Positions 22,301 through 35,063 of a stretch of 64,000 nucleotides of DNA are shown here, piece by piece. Under the pieces are notes generated by a model that did not search any database, was not told the origin of the DNA, and worked only from the letters and a program-made list of their open reading frames with translations. How positions within the stretch are numbered: the first letter of the stretch is position 1; the number at the start of each line of letters is the position of its first letter. Location: NCBI RefSeq assembly GCF_022539665.2, contig NC_081335.1:3472001-3536000 (forward strand), in the 5' to 3' direction. Source of the DNA: Daphnia carinata. Lineage: Eukaryota > Arthropoda > Branchiopoda > Diplostraca > Daphniidae. The translations under genes were made by a program, and so were the position numbers.

Positions 22301-23401
22301 TGGCGAAATGTATTGAAACTCTGGGAAGTGGTTGCCTAAACGACGAAATGATGACTGAGTTAGTTAAAATCCTCGATCGTTTGATGAAAGATCACTTTAC
22401 GCGTTCGACGGAACGACAGGTATTTAATAACTAAATATTGTCAATATTGGTGAGCAAATCACTCACAGAAAAGCAAATTACCATAGGAAAAGCGAAAAGA
22501 TGAAGATTACGACGAAGTGGTTGAGGAACAACTAGTCGATGAAGACGACGAAGATACCTACATCCTTAGTAAAGTCACCGAAGTCATTCATGCTTTGATG
22601 GCAGCCTACAGATCTGCTTTCCTACCTGTCCTCGACAATTTGATCCCGCATGTTGTCAGACTGCTAGGTCCCGACCGCCCTTGGCCAGACCACCAATGGG
22701 GCATTTGCGTTTTTGATGACGTCATCGAGTTTGCCGGAGCGGACAGCGTCAAATACCAGGAAATATTTTTGAGACCACTACTCGAGTTCCTTAAAGATAA
22801 AAGTCCCGAGGTGAGAATTGATTTAGTTAAATATTACCATTGACATCATTCGAGCTTTCTTTTCTTTCATTAGGTAAGACAGGCTGCAGCTTACGGTTGG
22901 GGTGCTTTAGGTATGCACGGCACGGCTGTATTCGCTGCTGCATGTGCGCAAGCTGTTCCTACGTTTATTGAAATGATAGCTGCACCAGATTCTCGTAGTG
23001 TGGAGAACATTAATCCAACCGAGAACGCCATTTCAGCTGTTACCAAAATCTTGAAATTCAACAATAGTGCTCTACACGTTGATGAAATTATTTCCCACTG
23101 GATAAACTGGCTACCTACATGGGAAGATGAGGATGAAGCACCACATATATATAGCTATCTTTGTGATTTAGTTGAGGCGAATCATCCCGTTGTTTTGGGT
23201 CCTAATCACGCCAACCTGCCGCGCATCATTTCTATTATAGCTGAAGCATTTAACAAAGAAGTGTTGGATGTCGAATCTGAAGTGTTCCGGCGAATGGTGA
23301 ATATTGTTCGTCAAGTTCAAGGTAATCAGGAAGTGTTTACAGCCTGCTTGAGTCAGATGAATGCTGAGCAGCAAGCGGCATTGCAGGAGGCATTGACATG
23401 A
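19363..23401 (+). CDS. IPO5: Importin-5 (karyopherin beta-3)
   Basis: Exons 19363-19443, 19608-19757, 19916-20320, 20378-20911, 20974-21295, 21356-21817, 21876-22147, 22213-22419, 22487-22810 and 22874-23401 encode 1094 aa, close to the usual 1097 of the vertebrate protein. It is built of HEAT-like helical repeats throughout. Acidic loops such as [13 protein letters not shown] and [14 protein letters not shown] are typical of importin-5 and bind basic cargo. The conserved [16 protein letters not shown] repeat is present. It carries ribosomal proteins and histones into the nucleus and is released by RanGTP. The start [12 protein letters not shown] matches the family N-terminus. The 65-nt intron 22148-22212 was preferred over an implausible 29-nt one. 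Confidence 0.96.
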
Positions 23402-23937
23402 GTATATAACTGTGTGATCAGTAATTGATAATTAAATTCTGTTGGCTTATTCAATATCCCAAAACCTTTTTTTTCTTTTGCATACAGTTGGCTCTTTGTT
23501 TGTCTTGAATTATGCTCATTTTTTTAAGCCAATTTTTCCATCTTTAATTTGGCTATAACAAATTTGCTATTTCCATTTTGAACTAGCCAAGCACATTTAC
23601 CCAATTGTGGGAATCTGAACTAAAACTTGTTGGAAAAATATACATCTGACTATACAACTATAAACTTACCTTACTTTACTTAATGCGACTCAGTTTCACA
23701 CTTCCCTTTTAATATTTTATTCGCTTTTGCAAACGTTCCTTTCGGTAAACATTGATTCAACTGTGAAATCATAAAAACTCCATTCAAAACGTGAGCTAAA
23801 TTTCCATCAACTTAATCCATAGAATTCACCTTCAATAAACTAAAAGTTCTTTAAAATCAGAGCAAAGAAAAGATTCAACTTTATAATATGAAAATACATA
23901 CCTTCACAACACACGTTATGACAGAACGGAAGACAAC
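23402..23937. other. Convergent 3' ends of IPO5 and PSME4
   Basis: Both genes end here tail to tail. A weak ATTAAA at about 23431 may serve IPO5. TTTATT at about 23716 reads AATAAA on the minus strand and may serve PSME4. No other gene is seen. Confidence 0.55.
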
Positions 23938-26900
23938 TCATGCGTAATAATTTGGCGACACGAGCAAATCTGTTAATATGACAAGTTGATCATCAGAAAA
24001 TTTTTGCTTATGGAACTGCCAATTGTCGTGATGAGTTCGCCGGAAGTTTGAAAGCGTCCTCTTGATGGTCACCTTAAAATAAGTTCACGCAATAAATATG
24101 CTAAAACAAATGGAAAGAAAACCGAAATCTTACTGGAATCGGTTGAGGGTCGTTGAGATGATTTCCCAGTTCGATCAAAACATCGGGTAAGAAGTCGGGA
24201 ACATCATAGGGGAAAGCGTCAACAAATGCACACAGTCCCAAGATTCCGGCATGTCTTTTAACGATCAATGCCATGTCGACATCTGCCAACGATGCAGCCC
24301 GTGTGCTGCGATGACACCTGTGACTGATCTGCTTCTGAAACTGGTCTAGCAACTGTTGACTCTTTTCACGGTCGACAAAACCACAATGGAGCAAGCCCCC
24401 GAGTACCTAGGAGAAAAAAGCACCTTTTAGTTGTTTCATATACTTTCATTACCCTACTACTAGGAAACATTTAAGTAGAACTTTATTCTTAATTTAATTT
24501 ACAAACTGCAATCATTTACCTGAGCCGCCTTCTCACGAACTTCTAAACGTTCATCAGCCAACAAGAACGTAACCAATGATGCAACGCTATCCACTCCATC
24601 CGAAATAAACGTGACGTTGAATAGATTACTGAACGTTAACACCTAACAAAAATATCCCTTCAGTACAATTTCTTAATGAAAGGGGAAAAAATGATGGAGT
24701 CATACTTGAAGAAATTCTAGGGAAGCTATTCTAGCCTTCCAGGAACCTTGATGAGCAACTTGTTTAATGATCTTCAAAGCAACCTCAATGGTAGAAGGAC
24801 GCATCACCGTAGCGGAAATGAAGCACAAAGCAAGAGAACATTCGCGAGCCAGTTCTTTATCGGTATCGCTGCTTTCAGCTGCGAAGAGATAGGGCAGTAG
24901 CAGCAATTGAGCTTCCGGCTGGCAACCATAGCTGCGGGTCCACATTCCAGATAACCACTGGCTTACAGTTTTCAATAGACGTAAAGATTTGTTGCGTTCT
25001 TCGTCGCCTTTAATTGTATTCCAGTCAATCTGTTAGTAGAAAATGAAAAATTATACACTGAACACAATTTAACTGGATGGAAAACACTTACCGGAGAATC
25101 ACGATTGCCATTATCCAAAAGAAGAGACAATTGAGGCAGAATTTCATCGACGAAATCTTTGACTCGGGGAGACGAACTGGCAGTTCCGCCAGGAAGGTCA
25201 ATATCGTGGAGGAATATATTTGTTAGCACACTACCCAAACGATCACGCATGTTTTGATAAGGATGATTCAGATACGGACGAAGAAGTTTCAAAAGCCGGA
25301 AAAGAAGCTCAGACACTCTCCATTCCTGTTGAGAAATCCCTCCTTGAAGCATATACAGTCGACTCGAGTCAGTAAATGATCCCTGTGGTTGATCATGAAA
25401 TTTAAAAAAAAAACCCAAAAATAACAGAATACTTGTTAAAATTTCATCATACCTGTTCTAGACGATCTTCTAGAATAAGTTCCATTAACCAACCAATGCG
25501 ATTGGGATCCCTTGATTCCGACGCTGTCGCAATCGCTGTTCCCCAGTCACTAATACTTTCGACGTTGACGTTACTGAATGCTGTTCTTAAAATGGGACAA
25601 AGAGCGTTCCACATCGCCTCTGTTTTCGCAAAAGACCAGTGCTTTGAGCCCCGTATCAAGCCCGCTATGATTTCGGCAGCACACCTTTGAGATGCTTCAT
25701 GCTGATCACATACAAGACGCTCTAGATGTGGAAGGATCCGGCTGAGAAACAAGTCCCCAAAATTGCGGAACAGGCCTGTGGAGTGTGAATGCATCTTTAG
25801 GATGTGAAATTAATTATAAACTGTTTGAGTGAAAAGAGAGTCAAATACCTTTGAATAAAGAAAATCTAATAGCACCAAATTTGTCTTTTCCTTTCCTGTC
25901 TTCCAGAGACAAGAAATGAACAAACTTTTCTATGTTTGCATCACTCTCAAAAAATGAGAAAATCTCTTTCTCTCCTGGGGTCAGCAATCCAATGGTGGTC
26001 TTTTCTGGTAAGCTTGGTTGTTGGTCTTCTGGAGCGTAGATTTCCATGACTTTTGGCCAGGAATAAAACCCAAAATGCGTTTTATGGACAAATCTACAAA
26101 TGAAATATGGAATTGCTAGATATTTGGAGGAACTACACAACATTTCAATTGATCAATAAGTATACCTAGGTTGATTCCATTCTTCAACCGTCTTGGGAAG
26201 CCTTTTTCCTTGATACTGCAACCAGCCATTGTCCCATTGGTCTCCTGAACCACTATAATTGAAAAAGAAAAGTAAGATAATTATACGGAAATCTTAGCTC
26301 TAACAACACATTAGCGGAGTAGGGTTGCATACCTTCTGGGGCTTTCTTTAAACTCTGGAGGGCTAAACTGGCGCGCTATATCAGACGGATTCACAACTAT
26401 TTTCTTGTGCTGCTTTTTCTGCTGCTTCAATATAGCTGCAACTCCTTTAATGGCAACTTTGCGCACGGCAATTGCGTCATGTATTAGATTCTGGACGAAA
26501 ACGCTGATCATTTTAGGAGGTGCGGGAAGATCCCCACGCAGCTGCAAGCAAAGCATGTGGAAAGCTAGATTATACATCCGCCAATGTAGAGAACCATTGG
26601 TAAGAATCTCGACGAGGGAATCAAGCAGTTCGTAGTAGAGTTGTTCATTTTTCTGACCGCCTTCCATTTCACTTCGAACTGCCTGCTCTAATTCTTTCTC
26701 TTCAAGCGATGCTTCTGTTAAGAGTTGTGCGGAAGTGATGCATCTGTCTGTGAATGTTAAGTGGACTGATGTCGTTTCAATAGTGCGCATCAGCAACATA
26801 GAAATGGCGGTCACCAGCTGGATGATTGAAGGTTTCTCTGATGGTAAAATGCGAGCAACGGCGATCCACAGTTCCTTGACAACGCTCCAATTGTGCATTA

Positions 26901-29900
26901 CTAGCAAAGATCTTTGCTTCGATGAATGTTCAGCAAGGATATACAGAGTACCTTTAAGAAAAATAATAATAACAAATAACTACATTGTTAATGTTACTCA
27001 ATAATCTGTAAGGCTACGCGAACCTTTCAACTGTTCGTGTGACGCTTCTGGTTTGAGTCCATTAAGTAAATCTTCCATTATAATTTGGTAAGCTTTGGGA
27101 GACTGTCGTTGTAAATAACTAAGGACGCCTTGCGCACGGCTACGTACTTCCGAATACTGTGAAGTTGCCAGCTGGACAAGATCTTTAAGAATCATGTGCA
27201 TCGTGGGAGTCACTACGCTCAGGGTGAAGGCACTCTCCAGGACTCGGAGTTCATGTTGAAGTTGAATGCGATCAACCATCAAGGCTCGGATATCTGCTTT
27301 CCGACCAATCAAATTGCTACCGAGCACTTTTTTCACCATTTGAAAATTCTTCTGGTGAGTTTCAAAGTCTTCTTTCAAGACACCGTAGTGGAAGAGTAGC
27401 ATTTGGCAGATGGAAATCGTGCCGAAGAGGGCAAATGTATCGTCGGAACCAGTGGAGAGAAGGTGGCGCACAACCTTGAATAGCTAAAAACCAGAAGAAC
27501 GTTAAAATAGCTTGGCAATCATAAAAACATCATTTCAAAAACGCGTACTGTTTGGGCGATAGTTAGTCGAACATGTTTGCCGTTTGAAAACGATATTTGC
27601 CAGTGTTCTGCATCAGCATGGGAGAACTGTAACGGAAGAGCCAATCTCACACTCGACTCAGCCATAGAAATCGGCTCTTCTTGCCAAGGAGGGAGGACTG
27701 CTCCAGCACCTAAGATGCAGTCCAGCGTATGGTTGAGGGTTCGTTGAAGTTCTTCCCTAGACAGTGTTTTGATTTGATCAGCATGCTCGTCAAGTTTGTT
27801 CAAATTGGTTTCCAAATATCTCTTCAACAATTTTTCTGCTAGGAAACGCTCTTCCTTATTCGGAAAATGCCATTTAATTTGAAGATTGTTTAAATCTCCA
27901 GGTTTGCCCCAATCTCGTATGGGTAAATATTCAGACAATGCGCGATCATATCCTTCAGCGACGCTACGGAAATCCGTCGGATAAATCGTTGTTAGACTTT
28001 TCAACAAGTTGGTGAGTACAGTGCCAGAAGACAAGTAGGCTTCTCGAGCTTTAAGCATTAAGGCACGATCCAGCACACGAATTAACTGATCAGCAAAAGG
28101 AAGCAAAAAAGTTCCAGGGCATCGCATCTAAATAAGGAAATCCGGTAAAATTGGTAAAAACATGGACATGTATACAAGGAAACTATACCAGTTCTGATAA
28201 CAGAAGTAAGTTAAACATGAGCTCGTCTTCTTGTCTTTCTTCTACTAGAATGTCATCGGAAGCAAGCGTGCTTTCCAAAGATTTCAATAAACTCGGCAGA
28301 AAGGTCTGCAGCACTTTGGCGGTGTTGACTTTAGCTACTGAGCCAACGATATGGGCAGCAAACTTTCCTGCAACATGTGGTTCGAAGGCACGGCCGCCGA
28401 CAAACGAATACAGCTTGCCCAAGGCAACATCGAAAATATCCCCCGAGCATTGCATCGCAAGCGAGGCTATCGTAGATGAAAGGCCAACTTCCAACAAGGA
28501 TTCCTCACGCGTCATTTTTTCAACATTTTTTGCCTTATCTAATCTCGTTTGCTCGAGAGAACTGCTTTCTACCTGAACAATAAGTTTATTTAAACCACGT
28601 TCCAACAATTCGAAAAAGGCGCTTACCAAATTGAAGCATCGATCGATAAATTGCAGAACAAAATCCTCAAATCCGGCGGTGGCAGAACATACTCTTTCCT
28701 CTTCTTCTGTCAAATCTGAACGCTGCGATATGGCACCAGAGCAATCAACGAAAGGCACTAAGGTTGCAATGGAAGTAACCAACTGAAATGTGACCTATAT
28801 AAATTGGTGAAAAAATCCATCAATCTAAACCGAACTCGACATGGTGATAAAAACAACCAACATACCAAAGTCTTTCTAATATCGTTAGGATCGATTGCCG
28901 GAAGACAGGCCATTAAAAGTGGAAGGACGTGGGATGGCCCTTCTGGATACGCTTCGCCTCTAACTAAAGGTCGAATCACAGAAACTAGACATTGCAATGT
29001 AGCTGTCAAACGGTGGGGTTCGGTCACTGTATCCAATGCAGAATAGAGTCGTTCGAGAAGTGGAGGAATAACTAATTCCGGTTTCAATTGAGCAAGTTGA
29101 TGAAAGGCTATACTAGCTTCATATGCTCCAGCACGAGAGAACATTGCGAGTAAGGCTACTGGAAGAACACCTGTTCCAAAAAACACGGCATAGCAAATGT
29201 TAATTTGACAGCAAAGTGAGATTTATTTGTAAAGTCTTACTTTCGACAAAGCGAGTGATGTCAATTTCAGTTAGCTTTGCATTTTCCGGAACTGCAGTAA
29301 GCCAACTTTTCTTATTGGAACGTTCACGATGTAGCCGTTTTACGAAAGCTGCAGGTAGGCGACGTAGAAAATCGTTCAATTTCGTGTGCCAGGTGCCAAC
29401 GTTAGATGGATGGTAATAGCTATTGATAGCTTTAAACAGCGCATCTAAATGATCTTGGCAACTGCTACCGCCTCCAAGGGTGGCAACTATCCACGTAACA
29501 ACCGCCCCAAGGTCAAATTTGTGACCAATTTGACCTCTTTGATGCCTGAAGGAAGAAATCTGTTAGACGCGTTCATATAATGTTATCACAGTAAAGTAAC
29601 CTGTAACCAACTGGTAATCCGAAATTGTTCAAAATTTTACAAAACATTAATGGCATAACAGGTTCCCAATTTATTTGGCCGATGTTGTTGTCTGCAAGGC
29701 GTGAAAATAGCAGCAGTAAATCAAACTCCCAGCTGGGTTTATTATGACACATCCTCCAGAGACCAATGAATTCTTCAAACCACAGAAGGTAACTTTTTTC
29801 GTGATTCTTTGGTTCAGTTTTAGTAGGTAAGAATGTTTCAAATAAACTAACACCCATGGGCATTGTCATGTCAAAGGGGCAGAGCAGAGGTCTCCATTCT

Positions 29901-30540
29901 TCTAGCATTTCTTCTGTTGCTTCAATCGGGAAGTAGTCACGACAAAGCTTGACAACAGTCCTGAGAACTGAATCCATGGAAGCTGGAATATAATAGAGGC
30001 CAACATCTTCATAAGGGGAATCCAAAATTGTTTTCATAACCTTGTAAAGAGGTTTCCATGGAAGCTGCAACTCTTGTGGACTAATCAAGTACTGTTTTTT
30101 AAGCAAACCACTCAAAGTGCTGGCAAACAGAGAAATCATTGAGGCCTCCAGGCCAGGTATAACAATGAGATCATAATAGAGCTTGACAAATTTTACATGA
30201 TCTTCTTTCGAAAATTTGAGCCCATACAAATTAATGTAGCGTATCAGACGGCCAGTCCAAGTAACAACTCCTGGCCTCTACAGATTTTTCCAAAATGTGA
30301 TTACTGAAAATATTTATGGTGCAATTTTCATACATCTAAATATCGACATACCAACTCACGAAACAATACTGCTCTAGACAAGTTCCATTTTATTTCACTT
30401 AGGAATGATTCCGATTCCTCGTCGATTCCTTCCGCGTAAGGAAGAAATTTGTTAAATATCAGTTCTTTTTGAGGACGAAATCCCAGTTTCTTATGCCTTA
30501 GTTCTTCACTACTATCAGCAGAATCTACCTCCATTTCCAT
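23938..30540 (-). CDS. PSME4: Proteasome activator subunit 4 (PA200)
   Basis: Sixteen exons in transcript order: 30352-30540, 29601-30277, 29241-29545, 28866-29170, 28189-28794, 27549-28127, 27024-27483, 26333-26951, 26166-26252, 25849-26093, 25453-25775, 25092-25382, 24706-25029, 24520-24642, 24134-24406 and 23938-24072. They encode 1846 aa, against 1843 in human PA200. The protein is a HEAT-repeat solenoid that caps the 20S proteasome and promotes ATP-independent degradation, including acetylated histones in spermatogenesis and DNA repair. The C-terminus SPNYYA carries the penultimate-Tyr motif used by proteasome activators to dock on the alpha ring. The start region reads [19 protein letters not shown], typical of the family. 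I see no truncation. Confidence 0.95.
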
Positions 30541-31010
30541 TCTTTAATATTATCACTCTCTGACTCACTGCTGTTTCTAACGCAAACTGGATGACTCTCC
30601 TAAGCACCAAAACTTGCAACTCACTCCTCTGTTGGAGTGGTGGTGGTTCTGTAGCAGACGAACATCCACAGATCTGGGCCATAGCAACTAAACACTACAG
30701 GTTCGATTGATTGTTTCGTCCGGTTAGCGGTTGCCAGATTGTCAAACATGTGGGTTCACAAGATTCAAGAGATTCAAGCATCCATTAAGCACAGAACAGA
30801 AAATATTGGATAAAATTGCATAAAAACTCAAAAAATAATAAAATAATTATAAAAAGAAAATTTTTTTGGAAAACTACAAAATTCTATTAGTTTTGCAACA
30901 TTGCCTTTTACATAAAAAGATAAAACGTTTTTTTGAAGTGATATGAGTTTCGTTCCAGAGGAACAATTTCTTTATTAAGAACGTTAAAATCCACAAAAAA
31001 ATATGGTATG
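30541..31010. other. Intergenic: PSME4 upstream region
   Basis: No gene seen. It holds the PSME4 promoter and the 3' flank of the protease gene, both read on the minus strand. AT-rich near 30820-30900. Confidence 0.55.
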
Positions 31011-32870
31011 CTATCTACGTAAAGAAAAGAAATGATTTATTATTTTCTTGGGGGCTTGCCTGTTCCTTTTGCAGTTCGCTGTGGCATTGTATTTATACTG
31101 TGCATATTGTCCCTGTGATACAACATCTTTGAAATTGTGCTCATTACCAGAAAGCTTTCCATTATTACCTGTGTATTGCTGCATCCATGATAAATAGTTT
31201 GTCACCTATAATGTAAAGAGCATTAGCACGTGTTAAATGAACAAACCATGAGAAGCGAGCTCAAAGTTATTACTTTTGTATAGATCCCAGGTGTATCGAG
31301 TTTCGCGCAGCCGATACCAAAGCTGGTGATTCCCACAATGTACGCTCGACCAGTTTGCGGATCAATCCAGTTCAAGGGACCTCCTGAATCCCCTTGACAG
31401 GCATCTTTATTCTCAGCATAAGTGCAAAACATATTGTCCGTAATTTTGGAACCGACGATCGAATTAAGTCGGCAGTTTGCTGTAGATATAATAGGGAGCG
31501 ATACCTCAAGCAAGTTCTCCGAGGCTGTTCCTCCGAAACTTGTTGTTCCCCAACCTGTAGATTTAATTAATTAAAGATGGTACATAATAATTTATACGCA
31601 GATTTCACCAGTAACGACGCCAATTTGTTTATCAAAATCGTAATTGGTAAAACGAGTTGGAAGACAGACGGGCCGAACAGCATTCGAGAATGAAACTGGA
31701 GAATCCAGTTTCAGAAGGGCTATATCGTGGTTGACTGTTGTCCGATTAAAATTCGGATGCTGGATAATTTGGCTGACTCTGCGGACCTATTCGCCGTACA
31801 GGAAATCAAAGTTGCATTAAAAAAGTCCATAAACCAACAATAAAAAGACGGTGATAAACCTGTGAGGTAGAGGAAAGGCTTAGCGTGTTGTATTGTCCCA
31901 CGACGACACCGATATTTGTAGCTAGCCGGTTGTACGTGCAGTGGGCAGCCGTGAGAACCCAGTAAGGTGAGATTAACGTCGCTCCGCAAAATTGGTAGCC
32001 TCCACCAGACGGGCTGATGTCTGCCAATAAAGTTTGCCAGGGCCATTCTGTAACTCCAGCACTTTGCCCTCCTACAACGCGATTCTTAAGCGTACAGCGA
32101 AGCGAAATAAATCAGCACGAGTAATCAAATGGGAATATCTTTTCACAATACTCCCTGTAAAAGAAAAACTCAATTACCTGTCCTTTTATTCCGCAATCGC
32201 AATTTGGGGGAGGGGCAAGGGTTGTGCTAGAAACAATGGGCGGGACTTGTGCTTGAGCTATGCAAGAGAATCCCCCGCCATTCGTGTAATAGGCCGAATG
32301 AAACGCGATCGCAATAGTATTTGCTTTCGAGGTCACTTGTAGTTTCCCGGTCCTGCATCCAAACATTTTCCCTTCAAAATTCATTCAGAAATAGCAGTTA
32401 AAATTTTTTTTTACCCGCAAATTGGGTTAGCAGAATCTCTGAAGGCGATGTCACCGGTGGGTGAGACTAGCAGGTAATCCCCCGTACAAGAAATGGAGAG
32501 TGGATCACAAATCAGCGTAAATCGCGCATCACTCGACGTGGTCAATGTCCACAAGCAATCGGCTCCACCGCTGTACAAATTTGGATAGCTCGGAGATGCA
32601 AAGCGACCCTAAAAAAAATGGCCGTTTAAATTCACGATCAGATAATTCATGCAATAATAATTTTTTTACCTGGTAGCCTGGGCTAACAAACACAGTTGTT
32701 GTCGTACCACATGTGTACTGACGTAATTCCGCAGACGTACTATTATGGCCAACAGAGGTCTGATTGAAATGCAAAGCAGGTTGCAAGTCGCCCAGGCAGC
32801 CAGGCAGAAGCAGGGTAATCGCCCAGCAGAAAAACAGGAGCGAGCCCATGTGGATGAGTAAAACGTTCAT
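31011..32870 (-). CDS. Secreted CUB-domain trypsin-like serine protease
   Basis: Exons in transcript order: 32670-32870, 32415-32608, 32178-32352, 31860-32084, 31609-31786, 31274-31554 and 31011-31205, giving 482 aa. A hydrophobic N-terminus ([15 protein letters not shown]) acts as signal peptide. A CUB domain spans about residues 53-170 with its paired cysteines. Activation would cleave after Arg192 to free VVGGQ. The triad is complete: His238 in TAAHC, Asp286 in HDIALL, Ser381 in GDSGGP. Asp375 in the specificity pocket predicts cleavage after Arg or Lys. The tail beyond LSWMQQY is long and basic. Exon 3 begins at GACCGGG; an AG 19 nt upstream would break the frame. Arthropod CUB-proteases act in digestion, venom or immunity; the role here is open. 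Confidence 0.9.
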
Positions 32871-33681
32871 GTTGCAATGAAGTGTCAAACGAAAGGCACC
32901 TTCTATAAATATGGTCAGCTCCGAGCATAGAGAATACTGCGCGTAGTGGTCAAAAACACAGAAATATTTACTCAAATGCTTTTGGCACCTCAATATGCGG
33001 TTTCACCCTCATCTTCAATAAAAAAGAAAATTATTGCAAATACCACTTTTTATTCTTAGGTTGTAGCAAATCGGCTTCATCTCCGAGATAAAAGAAAAAC
33101 TAGGTCGCAACAAGGGCACTGTCGATCTGAATCAATATAGGTTTCCACATACTGAAACATACGTTTTTTGACAAACAGAGGGTTCAGTCCTTTTCATGTG
33201 TGGTTTACCTGAAACAGAAAAAAAATATAGATTTGACCTGAATTGGTCTGTTTTTTGTATGTAAAAAATGTGGTAAAACTTCGTCCATTTTGTCCATCTT
33301 CAAGGTCTTCCTAGTATTTAAACTGATTAGTTCAAAAACTGACAAAGCCAGGTATCTGCCTCAGTAGGGATTAGACGGTTACTGACCTTCAAGAGAGCTA
33401 AAAAAAAAAAAAAGGAAAAGTTTAATTTGGTAAATTAAAAACTGGTGAGGAGGATACGGCAGCGGCGACACGAAACACAGCTTTATTGCAATTAACCTAT
33501 AGCCAAGCAACATCTAATTAAATTTAGAACAAAAAAGAGAAATGTTATTTCAAACTTTAATATACACGGTGAATATCGTGTAAAAGGAAAGGATGAGAAA
33601 GAATCTTCAGAAAGCGTAAAGATATACATAGCCAATGTGTAACGAATCTATCGTATTTTCAATGCTATTTTCTTCTGGAGA
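32871..33681. other. Intergenic: protease upstream region
   Basis: No gene seen. A TATTTATAG-like AT box on the minus strand near 32900 lies just upstream of the protease start and could be its TATA element, which would leave a very short 5' UTR. The remainder includes the presumed SIKE 3' UTR. Confidence 0.45.
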
Positions 33682-34508
33682 TCAAGGACTCAAACACGAA
33701 ACATCTGCTTGGATCTCTTTATCCTCGCTTTTGATACCAAGAAGAGAATTCCTGAGTGACCCGTTATGGCTTGCGATATCCAAAAGCTCTTTTAGACCCT
33801 TCAAAAATTTGTAGACAAATTTGATCTCATTATGAATGACAGAATTTAAAATCAAACTGTCTTTTGTTACCTTATTTTCCGTTGTTAATCTGGAGAACAG
33901 TTCGATTTCTTTTTGTACATAACTATCGTCTAACTTCATAGCCGTCTTCATCACTCCAACCATGTCATTGATTTTCTCCGCCTGTTCTTCATTTTTCTAA
34001 TAAGCCATGGCATTCAAACTGATGAAATACGCGTAATCGAACATAATTAGGTATCGAATATACCCTGGTATCCGGTAGCAAGTTGACTAAATTCTTTTCT
34101 GTGTGGCTTGCCTCCAACAGGCGACTGATTTGTTGTCTGTATTTGCTCATAATAAGCTCTAGGGTATTTTGGTGCTCCTCAAGAGCTGACTTGAGTTCTT
34201 TATTTTCATTTTCTAATGCCCTTAGTTGGCGGTTTTCTTGCTGAATATTGGCAATGAGATCCAAATGGGGTCTTTGATGGGCAGCTGTATTCAGCTCAAC
34301 CAATTCTTCCTGGTACTAAATAGACAAAATGATGAGAAACAAGTACTAAGATTGTGTGCTTCAATTGAAATACCTCTTTCATGGCATCCACTTGACAAAA
34401 CATTGCTTGAGCTTGTGACAGCAGTAAATCTGCTGAGGAGTCGTGATCCTTTAGTCTTCCAGCTAGTCGTTTGGCATCAGCAAGTATTTGTTGAACAGAT
34501 ACAGACAT
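33682..34508 (-). CDS. SIKE/FGFR1OP2 family coiled-coil protein
   Basis: Exons 34374-34508, 34064-34315, 33871-33996 and 33682-33798 encode 209 aa, matching the roughly 207-253 aa of the SIKE1/FGFR1OP2 family. The start MSVSVQQILADAKRLAGRL aligns with the family N-terminus, and ALEEHQNTLELIMSKYRQQ is its most conserved block. Nearly the whole protein is predicted coiled coil with regular Leu heptads. Family members are components of the STRIPAK phosphatase-kinase complex, and SIKE dampens TBK1 signalling in vertebrates. Arthropods usually carry one member, so I do not choose between the two vertebrate names. Confidence 0.9.
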
Positions 34509-35063
34509 TTTGTTTGCCTGTTTAGGGCTACATGGGAACAAAATGCAAATTACACTGTTGTGGTCTTTCACCGACAAGAAATTACAGGATGTGTATCAAA
34601 AACACTCTAGACATTCATGCATCGATCAGGTTATCTAGTAGGGATGTACCGTTTTCATCGATTCCTTATGTCGATTTAACAACTTTCAAATCTCGTTTTC
34701 TTACGCAATAAACAGCGTGCAGTAAAAACTGTACCTCCCACCATAACTTTGCTTGATCAGACATTTATTTTTGTTCAGTTGGAAAAACTTTGGTTTTATG
34801 TTATACTAAAATAAGATCGATTTACCTTTCGTATTTCATTCGATTTACGTTTACTTTTCATTAACTTGAAATATCAGCAAACAGGAAATACAAGAACAAG
34901 GATTTGCATAAAAAATAAATAATCAACATTTGATTATGGTGACATCTTGTGAGAAAACGGAAAGGCAGCCCTTTTGGCGAAGATGCACATGGGTTCTTCC
35001 TTAATGAAATCTTTAAATAATATGTCTAATAATATCTAATAAACGTAATGAGTATTGCAAATT
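34509..35063. other. Intergenic: SIKE upstream and Inturned 3' flank
   Basis: AT-rich and without a recognised gene. A small plus-strand ORF near 35048 is only the antisense of Inturned's last exon. Confidence 0.55.

Noticed and set aside
32353..32371. Upstream acceptor for protease exon 3
   Set aside because: It shifts the frame relative to the previous exon. The acceptor 19 nt downstream keeps phase and yields the expected CGTGK junction of a CUB domain.
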